A DNA stretch of 64,000 nt, from NCBI RefSeq assembly GCF_008831285.2, contig NC_045138.2, positions 26,569,934 through 26,633,933 on the forward strand, given 5' to 3'. Position 1 is the stretch's first letter; every line of letters begins with the position of its first letter. Source of the DNA: Nymphaea colorata (taxonomy: Eukaryota > Streptophyta > Magnoliopsida > Nymphaeales > Nymphaeaceae). Below the pieces are notes generated by a model. It made no database searches. It was not told the DNA's origin and worked only from the letters and a program-made list of their open reading frames with translations. A program made the position numbers and the translations under genes. Below, piece by piece: positions 49,994 to 64,000 of this stretch.

Positions 49994-50899
49994 CTCTCTC
50001 CTTCTCTCCACTTACTTTCCCTCCTCCAGAACACGTACTTCCAGCACGCGAGACAGCGGAAGTTGAGGAATCGATGCTCGCCGTCCGGCATGTGACGGGC
50101 ACCTCTCTCCCTCCCCCTCTCTCTCCTCCCCTGACTTCGACACGTAGCGTCTATCCGCAGTAAAAGTAAATAATTGCCAAGATTTAATCGCATGAATTGT
50201 TATTTCAGCGAACGTGCCTTGCTAGCTGCTCCAACATACAGAATTCTTATTAGATGATTGTGTTTATTTATTGTATAAAAACTTCGCATTTGATCAACAT
50301 AAAAGAGCCATGCATTCGGCAGTCACAGAATAACCAGTTCAACCGTGAAGAGTTCGAAGATACTTGACCAGCTAGGTCCGATCTTCTTTATTAAGTTTGC
50401 CTGCATTTTTTCCATTTGAGCATATGATGGTGCCAAGCCATTTCTTCGCTCATGCAATTCCACACCTAGATATTACTAATAAATGGCCAACTTTAACAAG
50501 TATGGGATCTAATCATGTAAATATGGGTAAATCAAATTCTGTATATAGTTTACATAAAACATTCAACTATGGAAACACATACGTAATTGTAACATGCTCT
50601 ACTCCTCGAAGCTGGAGATCCAAAGGGTTCAATCTCTGTTGGGGTTTCAGACTAGATGTCGTAGTACTAATATGTACTTAGCTAAGTCTAAACTTGATTT
50701 GGAATATGCCAAGGTTTGTGTAATGGATTAAACAAACTTGATCCAAAATTCCAACAAGAATTCAAGTATCTCAAGAGAATGAAGCCACTCTTTCTTTTCT
50801 TCTCCTATTTTATGGTTCATGGCTCCTTTGAGACCTAGGTGAGAGCAATACATTGTTCAACGAAAGTGTGATACATCCACTATTTTAAAGTTCAAATGA

Positions 50900-50975
50900 A
50901 TAGTACTCATGGGAATCAAACTAACCACTGGACTTTCATCAGTCTACCAATCTGACCAACTACGATACATCCTCG
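50900..50975 (-). mobile_element. tRNA-derived SINE-like element
   Basis: Minus strand: gtagttggtcagattggtag (A-box-like) followed ~30 bases later by tagtttgattcccatgag (B-box-like). The A-box part resembles that of the element at 22805. Confidence 0.45.
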
Positions 50976-51904
50976 TAACAAGAATTCAACTCAATGACAC
51001 CAAACTTATTGTAAATGGGTTGACAGAAACTAGATGACTTGCATATGATTGGATTTTGTTGGGCCAATATTCAAGATGGCATTCATGCATGGCCGGCCAT
51101 TCCAGTGGCAGAGCAAAAAAAAAATTGGTTGGAAGGGCACTCGTTTAAAAATACTTATATTTGGTGAGACACTTGTATATATTATAAGATAAATGTTTAA
51201 GGATGCTCATTTTAAAATAAATAAATTTTAAGAGACTGGTATGAACAACTGTCGCTACGCCATTGACCTATTCCAATCTTCATAACTTATTACAAAGTGC
51301 GAACATGAGCATGACTTCATCATCAGAATCATTAAAACAAGCATCATATATTTGGGTTGGACTTAATAAAACTGAGTTTACAACATGAATCACCTATGGT
51401 TGAGAGATATAGCTAGTGTTTAAGGGTTTCTTTTTGTCTTTTAGGGCTTGTTTGGTATTTGCCTGAAAGAATAAACCTATAAAGTAATGAGGCTTGTACT
51501 TCTTAGTTGAAAAGGCTAAAGCCCGCACTTAAGTCATACTCCTTCTTAGAAAAGTTTAATAATCATTTCGAAGAGGAGTTTCTAATAAAAAATTCATCCA
51601 GGTTCAAAGAAATCCATTAAGTGAAAAAAAAAAACATTTTTTTACATGTTTTGAAAGATCGTTTTATCCCTTCGTTTTTTATGGTAGTCCCTCTACGTAG
51701 CTTGAAATTAGTTTTTATCCTTTGTATCATTATTGCATGCTAGTCTTGTTAAAAATTGTTACTAATGCTTTATCTTGATATTGTACAAAAAAAACATAAA
51801 TGCTTATTACTTTATTTTATTTTAAGAAACGATAAATCATTTGCACTTTTTTTTTTAAAGGGTGGGTTTTTTAAAAGGTGGGTGGTTCATTCCATCGCCT
51901 TAAA

Positions 51905-52045
51905 AGAGGCCACTGGTCTCTTTCCTTCTGCATATCCCCTTGAATTCACAGAACATGTTTTGGGACCTTTTACAATTTAAAGGTAGAGCGCACTAGAAGA
52001 GTCGAACCACTTTGTCACCCAATACGCTATCACCCCTCGAGATAA
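51905..52045 (-). mobile_element. tRNA-derived SINE-like element, copy 1 of a family with 62225-62405
   Basis: Minus strand: ggggtgatagcgtattggg (A-box-like), then gtggttcgactcttc (good B box), then a body containing caaaacatgttctgtgaat. The same body motif, with small changes, follows an A-box-like head at 62225-62405, so both belong to one dispersed family. Confidence 0.55.
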
Positions 52046-54307
52046 TGGTTTGCTGTTTGAAAGTCGTAAGTAGAATTCATGTTTTGGAATTGTAATAGTT
52101 GTGACGTGGTCAAGATTTCAATATTTTCTTGGTGTCTCTTGGTAAAGAGACCGTTACTTCTTTCAAGTTGAAAGACCGAATCGGCATCCCTCGACACCGA
52201 CTTGGCCGTGGGGCGACTCGATAGCGCGTGGCAGCATCAGATCCACGGTGAACTATGTGGTATAGTTGGATTCATTGTGCACAAAAATTTTCATGCATCA
52301 TGGTGCATTTGTATCCCAGATTTGGTGCTTATTGCTACAGTCAGATCGCATAGTCCAATCCATCAAATTTGTTGGCCCTCCATTTTAATAAGGAAGAAAT
52401 ATTGACAATCAATGTGTTGATCAAATATTCCAAATATAAAATCGAGAATTGTAATCTTAAAAAAATCATGAAATTCAATTTCTACATGAATGTTTCATGA
52501 TTTTATTGAAAAATTTGTCGATCTTTGGCATTCTATATCCATACGTCCGGATTTAAAAAACTAAAAGAACATTAAACTAAAGTCTGAATAGGAGATATCG
52601 GCAAACTATATATACACCCTGATTTTAGGTTAAAAATTTATATATTATAATTCACAGAAAATTTTATTTACCAAGATGTATTTAGGAAGAAACTACCAAT
52701 TTAAGCAAAAAAAAAAAAAAGCACTGAGGTATGGGAACTCTCAGCCTCATGCTCTAGACTCTACCTTACAAGCATTCACAAGAACTATTGGATTGTTCTA
52801 ACTTTTAAGAGGACATTCGTGATTTCACAAGTTTTACATATATATAGACAAATTGGTAAAGCCCATATCACTTGGGTAAGAAATAATAACTAACTCATCA
52901 AAATTAAAGTGGTTTTTCTACAATCTAACCTTATAGATATTATCGTAAGAGCGATTTAGTGAGAAACATGTATTAAGTTAATCATTTTTTACTTCAATAA
53001 TGTTCTTTTAACCTTCAAAAAATGAATGACTCTTATAATATCAACATTTTGACAACAGAAAAGATCTATTTTTTTTCCAAAAATAACTTGAACTAAAACA
53101 TGGTTTATATTTAGTGTTTATATAAACACATGAGGGTGTTCATATTTTATTTAAAATGCTTTTTAATACAAATTAATTAAAAGATTTGGTCTTTATTCCT
53201 TACCCAAAGTAGTCTATTATTTACCAATTACGTATAGATCCAGGGGCCCGACGCTTTGCTCCCCCCTCAAAATAAATAAAGAAAATTACATGTGAAAATC
53301 TTTTTTAGCCTATATAAAAATTTTCAAAAATTATATTTTTCCCATGTTAAAATTTTGAAATTATATATATATATATTATATTATGTGTGTGTGTGAAGAA
53401 AACAAAGAACTAGAATAGTAATCACAATCTTAATGATATAAGCTCATTCAATATTTCGTTGGCAGCTAGCTAGTGACAGCTTCTTTCCATGGACTCGTGA
53501 TTTCCATAATGGAAAGAGAATTGATGTACTTTTGGAGAACAAATTAGGTAAAAACACGCAGCAAATGAACAGAATGTGATGAATATCTGGTAGAATACGA
53601 CATGCTACTTGATATGTTAAGCAGAACGCGTTCAGGCCCTGCACTATAGTTTCATAGTAAATATACTGTGCTTCTTCGAGGTTCTCTCCCTTGAAAAAAA
53701 TGGTGTCAGTAGTTTCATGGATAAGTAGAAAGGTAGTCCCATCGATTTGACATTCATATTGTACAATTATTGTCTTGTAACATGCCATCACAGGGATAAA
53801 CACAACAATTTTTTTTTCTGCAGATGTGAAAAGAAAGTTCTTGCCTTTGGCTGATTCTTCTGGCAAGGTCGCAACAGTTCAAAGAACTTAGTGCAGTCTC
53901 TGCTGTAAACAAAAGAAGAATTGACAATTTGAATCATTAAACAGTCTCATATTTTTTGAAAGACACCCTATACAGGCAATCTCTCTCTCTTTCTCTCTCT
54001 CCTGATCATTGTTCCATTGTTTTTAATTTCCAAGGAATAAAATGGAAGATGACCTGTAAGGCTGTAACTCATAAGTCTTAATAACTCTTAAACAATAACC
54101 CAAAATTTCAGATCCGTAAACCAGAAGGGGACATCAGACGTGCATGAAACCTCACATTTCATCTCTTTTTGAGAAGTTATCCATGCATATGTTGCCTTCA
54201 TCTAGCTTAAAGAAGTTGCTTCAGATAAGCAATTTGGAAAGAGGCAACAGGTAATAGGAAAAGTAGCACTGAGTACTGAAAGCTTCTCTGAAACTGCACT
54301 GACACAT

Positions 54308-55059
54308 TCAAGCTGGTTTCAATGCACGGAAATGGGCGGCTCCAACAAGTTGCTTGACATTGCACATGCGTATCCCATCTTCTCTGACCGCTTCCTGCAT
54401 GATCTTTAGTTGCTCTTCAGGCAACAGCTACACCGGCCTCATGCATACGACAATTTGATTAGATGGGTTGTCAACTCATGTCCTCACCAAGTTACTACTG
54501 GTGGATTGGTATCATTCACTTATTGAGAAAGAGTTATTTGATGGGTATCAGTCACTTGCAGAGAAAGAGAGGGAGAGGTTGCAAGTTTGTAACTGAGGGA
54601 CTTCCTGACCCATTGCTGGTTATGATAATAGTTTCGTAAAGAATCTTTCTACTGTTCTGATCACCGAATCTCTGTAAAAGAAAGTTAACATTGACGTTAA
54701 TTAGTCGAATACTCAAAAGGATGTTTGACGCGCTAGAACATTGTATCTGTCACGGGACAGAGTGTTCCGTGCTTTGAATGCTGTCATGATGTCATCTCCA
54801 TCCTACCAACTTAGCAATGGATTAAGCTCTTGTTTGAAACCCTTCTGCAAGAAGCTCCTTCTGATACAAAACGGCCATGGCGGAATTGGCAGCTTGAGAA
54901 GATGGTGCACAGAACAGACATGACTCCTTTTTCCCCATGTGAAAGCGGATCCAATTTTCAAGGCATGACTCGACAATTGTGATTGACAGGTTGAATCTTT
55001 CATCGCTCATAATGGGTCTTCTCTGTAGCTCATGAAGAAAATGTTGGTAGTTATCATAC
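54308..55059 (-). pseudogene. two terminal exons of an unidentified gene, 5' part missing
   Basis: Upstream exon: acceptor CTGTAG|GTATGA at 55060/55059, reading YDNYQHFLHELQRRP, FNLSITIVESCLENW, MGKKESCLFCAPSSQ to about 54850. Last exon: acceptor GTAG|CTGTTG at 54428/54427, reading LLPEEQLKIMQEAVREDG, CNVKQLVGAAHF to a TGA at 54308-54310 (39 residues). Both read like real protein with proper splice acceptors, but the donor after the first is unclear and no earlier exons are found in the AT-rich DNA upstream. I do not recognise the family. The acceptor and first codons of the upstream exon have been tandemly triplicated (55026-55180), which fits a decayed fragment. Confidence 0.45.
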
Positions 55060-55180
55060 CTACAGAAAATATTCCAACAGCTCATGAAGAAATTGTTGGT
55101 AGTTATCATGTTACAGAAAAAATTCCAATAGCTCATGAAGAAAATGTTTGTAGTTATCATACTTGCAGAAAATATTCTAA
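55026..55180. repeat. three tandem copies of a ~52-bp unit
   Basis: Copies begin at about 55029, 55081 and 55132 with ctcatgaagaaa(a/t)(t)gtt(g/t)gtagttatcat, followed by a cagaaaa.attcaa-type tail. On the minus strand each copy holds an intron 3' end plus the first codons of the exon described at 54308-55059. Confidence 0.9.
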
Positions 55181-56023
55181 TTTTTAGCTGTGATCTCGGC
55201 GTACAAAAGAATGGGAAAAGAAAGGTAAACTTTTTGACCTTCCAACCGAAAAAAAGCTCAAAACTTCGACCATGACACATGTCGTTTTAAATATAATATG
55301 ATAAGGTCATACGGTATATTCCACCTCAACTCCACTTGCGTATTAAAATGAAAAAAGCTTCCAACAAGTTAAATGAACTATCACTCGGGGTAGAAAACGA
55401 GGATTGCATCATGGTTGAGTGAAAAAGCAAGAAAAAAGTTATTAATTAATACGAAATAAGTAAAATACTGCATTTTATTTTTTTCTCAATCAACAACCAA
55501 CATGATGATTCCTTGTAAGTCTTAACACCTAGGAGTCTCGTGTCAACCAATGCACGTTGAGTTCGGGCTGTCCAAACTCTGGTCTTCAACAAATCAACTT
55601 GTAGATGATATATGAAAGAAAAAGAACGAGAAAATATGATTTTATGTGGAATTGACTGTATTATATAGAGAAATGAGAAGGATGATCAGTTGACTTGTAT
55701 GTCCAGTCATATATTTTCATACTTTCTTGAAAAAAAACAAACAAAAGTAATTGTACTTTTCATGATCGAAACTATAAAAATCAACATAGAAATCATATTT
55801 TTTTCTACAATATACTGAGTTTTATAAGCTAAAAAAATCTGACTGTTAATTATTGAACTCGTATGAAATCTTGGTTATAAACCTAAAAAAATGTGATCTT
55901 TATATGAATTTGCATGTAACGCAGCTGATTATAAAGATCACCTTTATATGGTCTATTTTACAAAAAAAAAAGAGAAAAATTATAAAAAATGTATGTGATT
56001 GGTCTCGCCAGTACAAATGGTTC

Positions 56024-56028
<5 letters not shown>
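55181..56028. other. AT-rich intergenic DNA, no gene seen
   Basis: Low-complexity AT-rich sequence without supported features between the gene remnant and the microsatellite. Confidence 0.6.

Positions 56029-56107
<79 letters not shown>
56029..56107. repeat. compound microsatellite (TA)23(GA)16
   Basis: TA run 56029-56074 passes directly into a GA run 56075-56107. It lies about 200 bp beyond the stop codon of the cytokinin dehydrogenase gene. Confidence 0.97.
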
Positions 56108-56109
<2 letters not shown>

Positions 56110-56303
56110 AATCAAATGGAAAGATGCATTAAAGCAAAATTAGGTGACAACTGACAAACTGCCATTAATTAACATAATTTGACAAAAAGAAAACGACAAA
56201 GAAGAAGCAGAAAACATAAAAAAAGAGAGAAGAGAGAGAAGACTTTGCTGTAAAATGATATTAATGTTCCGCAATATCTTTACAGCAGAAGAGGGAGAAA
56301 GAG

Positions 56304-60588
<4,285 letters not shown>

Positions 60589-60633
60589 AGTTCAAGCACT
60601 TGTTTCTGCTGTACAAACTGGTGCACTTGTGAT

Positions 60634-60644
60634 GTTTATATAGA
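60634..60644 (-). promoter_or_regulatory. TATA box of the cytokinin dehydrogenase gene
   Basis: On the minus strand tctatataaac lies ~50 bp before the ATG at 60588, which implies a very short leader (about 20 bases) if used. Confidence 0.5.
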
Positions 60645-63573
60645 CATGAAAAAACTGGATAGGGACGACATGCTCTCTGATGGGAGATGGCCTAACATTA
60701 CTTGTCATCTTCCTTTATTTTCTAGAGAGAGAGAGAGAGAGGAGATTTATGAAAAGTTCTGAATGAGAGGCTCCAAGTGGCACCAACAGGTCAGTTTTCT
60801 TGCACTTTTTCTTTGAGATTTATGAAAGGATACTATCCCATTTTTGGAATCTGAGATTTTTGAGTTCTAGTTCCTAACCTTTTGTAACTACAGAAGCGAC
60901 TCTCTTTTCAAAATTTTCGTGAAACTTTGCAATCATTCAGGTTCCTGTAAGTTCTGCCCACTGAATAGAGCATCAGTACATGCAAGCTTTATCTGTTTAA
61001 TCTAAATGAAGGGATTTGGCTCTTAAAATAAAATGACAATGGAAATGCAGTATATACGTGATTTCAGAAAGGATCAGGGTCCATGGAATCGAATGGAAAC
61101 CGTGCAATTACATTGGAAACATCAAGTTTTAAAGTGTGTTTCTGTTGTTTTAAATTACATTCATGTGCTCCTACATGATTCAAGATCCCCATAAGATGAA
61201 TTTGAGCATGAGTTTTGATGTTACTATCCTTGCAATTCACATCTGCACTGCTGAAATTTTGAAAAGTGACTTCAAAAGTTGATTTCTTAAATGTAATTGC
61301 ATAAGAATGCGCAAGCACATCGCATTTTACCCCTTTTGGCAAGCCTGGAATCATTCATTGAAAAACCTGGCTTATAGGATGGAGACGAAAGTACTTCTGT
61401 CAACATGTTTTTACATTTTACGGCAGAGCTAGGAATCTTTCATTAGAAAGATCACTATAGTTTTACAAAATTTTTATGTCGGCTAAATGATTTTTTTTTC
61501 AAATTAGTTGTAATTTTTTTCTGTAGAGCATGTTCATGGTTCGCTTTTCTGGTATTGCATTAGTAAATATAACTTAGTATTGACTTTACCTGGTGTCTTG
61601 ATTTATTTCTGCGTTATGCAATTGCTTAAGTCATTTTATAATCTTTTAATGCACAAATGCCAAGTCCAATATCATTTTTCTTTAAAAGCAGTAGTTATCA
61701 CTCGATTCAACTAGTGGACTTGAGTTGATGACAAGTCAAGATAAAACCGGTTTTAGGACATTGGTTGGGATAAATCAATCGAGTTGTATTGAGTAAATGC
61801 ATTGAGGAGGAAGAGACTATGAAAAATAAGATTCATTGGTATGACCTTTTCCTTTTCCTTTTTTTTTTCATTTTAATGCTTACACGAGCATAGCAGTGGG
61901 CGCATAACAAAAAAGTCACTCCCTTTAATTGAATATCAAAGAGTTAAGGAGCCTTGTTTTGTTCCCAAAATCAAGTTTTTGAAGTTTGGTGCCGTCAAAA
62001 GTAAGTTTGAGAAAAATACAGTTTTCATAAAACCTTGTTTTGCAAAAAAGAAGTGAAAAAACTTACTAAAAGAACAAAATTTTAGGAGTGTGACCTAAAC
62101 AAATAAATAAAGTTTTAAAACAACTTTTTAAAAAGTTTAGTTTTTATAAACCAAGTTGGTTATACAAGGGAATATCTTCTAATATTTTTTTTTTCTTTGA
62201 ATAAGTAGTGTTTTCCACCGCCCCCAAAGATAGGTCATAGCCTCTATGTGTTCTTCACTCTTAGAGTTCACAGAATATGTTTTGTATCTTTTTGCAGTAT
62301 AAGAGGGTGACACACTAAGTCACGACAAGTAGTACAAATCTCGCAACACAGATTCTCCTTTAAAGTGAATCGCCTTACCGCCCAATTACACTACACCCTG
62401 CGGCGACATCACCTTAAAGTGATTTGACCCGATGAACACACTAGAAGGGATATTCTATCAAAAGTGGCTTGTTTTTTTCAAAAATAACAATAACCACTCC
62501 AAGTTTTACGATTTTCAGATGTACTGCTAATATTTGAAATTGTGTCAAATTGCTACTCCACTCCGAGCGGCAACTGAAAGTCAATTTGTCAAGAACTTTC
62601 TGATTTGAAGTTGCAGTCACATGCCAAGGTCCAACTGTCCAAGACCTAACCATTCTACCAGATCACACTCATAAATGAATTTGACGTCCCCACGGTTGAC
62701 CTCTCTCATCCATGGCTCCGAGTTCAACTGGTGTCACTCGAGAAGCTCCTCCTCCTTAAGGTAAACCCTCTATATCACCGTAATGGACGGCGAAGATCTT
62801 AGATTCACTTGAGAATGTGATTTGACAGACGATATGATAAATGACAGAAAGGTTAACCGAAAAGGAGGCTCATTGCCAGTACATTCAACAAACAAGGTAA
62901 CTTCTAAGTGGGTCTACATTTTGTTGCAAGTTTAATGGTTACAAAATCTACATATATGTGACAAATTAAATCCCACTGGCTTCAATATCAAATCTAAGAA
63001 TGCCAACAGATTATATAAAAATCTGATATACCTTTTACCGTATTCAAGTATCTACACATTTAGACTTGAATTTGGATTCGAATATGAACGAGGAAATGTC
63101 TATATTATATCTGAATATAACTTTTAAATTCAATAATTGAGTTACATGATTTTAAAGAAATGACTATGGAAATGTATGAATACCATATGCATGATGTTTA
63201 TTTGAGAATGAATTCAGAACTTGAAGCTAATTCTGTTAGGATATATATTAAAACATACAAACGCCATTTCTTATATATGAATCAGATTTGATTTCTTAAT
63301 TTTTTTTTATGTCCGACTTTTTTTTTTGAAGTGGTTCAATCAAATATCTCATTCAAATCCGATCTATTGACATTTATCATGGGAATCATATACCCAACTT
63401 TTGCATAAAATCTAAGTAGTTGTATGAGAAACTGAAGAGCTAGGAAATTTGAACGGAAACGGCTTCGGGTCCGAGGATGGCAGAATCCAGAGGCACCCAA
63501 GGCTTAATAGAAACAGATCCGATTCAGTTGCACCGAGTCCACCTTCTCTAAGGGCAATTATGTCATTTCACTA
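60645..63573. other. intergenic DNA between the divergent CKX and NAP1 genes, no gene seen
   Basis: Contains a short (GA)n run at 60724-60741, one SINE-like element (62225-62405) and AT-rich DNA with poly-T runs. The minus frames at 61064-61354 and 62441-62653 have no recognisable content. A stretch at 61950-62160 loosely resembles 41440-41650 and may be a shared old transposon. Confidence 0.55.
62225..62405 (-). mobile_element. tRNA-derived SINE-like element, copy 2 of the family at 51905-52045
   Basis: Minus strand: gggtgtagtgtaattgggcgg (A-box-like), a weak B box, then a body containing caaaacatattctgtgaac that matches the element at 51905-52045. Confidence 0.5.
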
Positions 63574-63787
63574 GAGAGAGAGCGCTCTCTCTCAGAGAGA
63601 GCGGGAGGGAGGGAAACGCCCTTTCCCTTTCTGCTTCCCTCTCGCACGCAACCACGTTGTACAAAGGAAAATGTCCTCCCGCTAGATCTTCTCTCTCCTA
63701 TATATCTTCCTCTCTTCTCCTTAGGGTTTTGTCTCGGACACCCCCTCTCCCCTCTACGTTTTCGTCGGGAAAGAGGAGAAGGAGAGG
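63574..63787 (+). promoter_or_regulatory. NAP1 core promoter and leader: GA palindrome, TATA box, telo-box
   Basis: A perfect 20-bp palindrome of GAGA repeats is centred at 63583/63584 (agagagcgctctct core). A TATA box, tatatat, lies at 63699-63705. A telo-box, tagggttt, is at 63722-63729 and would fall at or near the transcription start or in the leader. Telo-boxes are typical of plant genes for translation, replication and chromatin proteins, which suits NAP1. The leader is CT-rich. Confidence 0.55.
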
Positions 63788-64000
63788 ATGACCAACAAGA
63801 ACGGCGGATCTGAAGACAGCGCCGCCCCTTTCACTATGGCTGATCTTGGCGCCGCCGGTCAGCGGCCCCCATTTCTGTATCTCTCTCTTTCTCTCTTTTC
63901 ATGTGCGGAGTCCTAATTGCGTTCTTGGTTTCCCGTTGTAGCTCTGAGCGCGGAGGATCGGAACAAGCTTGTGAGCACTCTCAAGGTGAGTTTTCGCAGG
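63788..64000 (+). CDS. NAP1: nucleosome assembly protein 1 (NAP1) family, first two exons
   Basis: Exon 1 is 63788-63857 (MTNKNGGSEDSAAPFTMADL...) and exon 2 is 63942-63985 (LSAEDRNKLVSTLK), joined in phase 1, with the next donor AAG|GTGAGT at 63985/63986. The stretch ...DLGAAALSAEDRNKLVSTLK matches the start of plant NAP1 proteins, histone H2A/H2B chaperones that shuttle between cytoplasm and nucleus and help assemble nucleosomes. Only 38 residues lie in the window, before the core chaperone domain, so the family call rests on this N-terminal motif and the CT-rich, telo-box promoter. Confidence 0.75.

Larger units (their letters stand above)
49994..54307. other. intergenic DNA with dispersed repeats, no gene seen
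   Basis: The first ~200 bp are leader and promoter of the phytoceramidase gene (CT-rich). Further on are SINE-like elements (listed separately) and AT-rich DNA with poly-A/T runs. The minus frame at 53444-53866 (140 codons) has no recognisable content. Confidence 0.55.

Noticed and set aside
49887-50193. Three overlapping frames at the start of the phytoceramidase gene
   Set aside because: Out of frame with the conserved protein; the ATG at 49993 gives the family N-terminus.
53444-53866. 140-codon minus-strand frame
   Set aside because: Composition of random AT-rich DNA, no domain, no splice or promoter context.
55853-56143. 96-codon plus-strand frame
   Set aside because: Runs through the (TA)n(GA)n microsatellite (YIYIYI...ERERER); not coding.

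Overview
This window is nuclear DNA of a flowering plant. It carries single-copy plant genes with GT-AG introns (a chloroplast PPR protein, a CHUP1/AR791-type protein, a tetraspanin, a SAG18-type alkaline phytoceramidase, a cytokinin dehydrogenase and the first exons of NAP1), a Ty1/copia retrotransposon with a plant-type initiator-tRNA primer site, tRNA-derived SINE-like elements, and AT-rich intergenic DNA with (TA)n(GA)n microsatellites. I cannot name the species from the sequence.

Layout. Positions 1-2752 hold the 5' half of a minus-strand copia element: gag-pol running off the left edge, leader, primer binding site and 5' LTR. It lies directly against, and apparently inserted into, a ~12.5 kb tandem array (2753-15215) of ~244-bp monomers. 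Each typical monomer opens with a perfect 10-bp inverted repeat around a 10-bp spacer. The monomers fall into three types (A, B, C) that often follow one another as ~735-bp trimers. A 179-bp piece of the copia LTR, still joined to the same array sequence, reappears at 5546-5724, so the array was rearranged after the element inserted. The array's right end (13713-14910) has a different ~600-bp compound unit.

15.2-22.3 kb is gene-poor, with one broken unrecognised coding remnant (18715-19205) and one doubtful exon (20462-20670). At 22481-23115 lies a two-exon gene for a small secreted cysteine-rich peptide; a second copy at 26.0-26.4 kb has lost its promoter, reading frame and second exon.

27.5-50 kb is the gene-rich part: AR791/CHUP1-like (minus, 4 exons, 657 aa), an At1g10910/EMB3103-type PPR gene (minus, 10 exons, 735 aa), a tetraspanin (plus, 2 exons, 270 aa) and an alkaline phytoceramidase family gene (minus, 6 coding exons, 261 aa or 267 aa by an alternative splice). 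Coordinates and phases were derived by hand; every exon junction I list keeps frame.

50-56 kb is repeats plus a two-exon gene remnant (54308-55180). A cytokinin dehydrogenase (minus, 5 exons, 527 aa) fills 56.3-60.6 kb, and NAP1 starts at 63788 and runs off the right edge. The genes are functionally unrelated neighbours, as is normal in a plant chromosome. The most unusual feature is the palindrome-bearing satellite array and its record of rearrangement around the retrotransposon.
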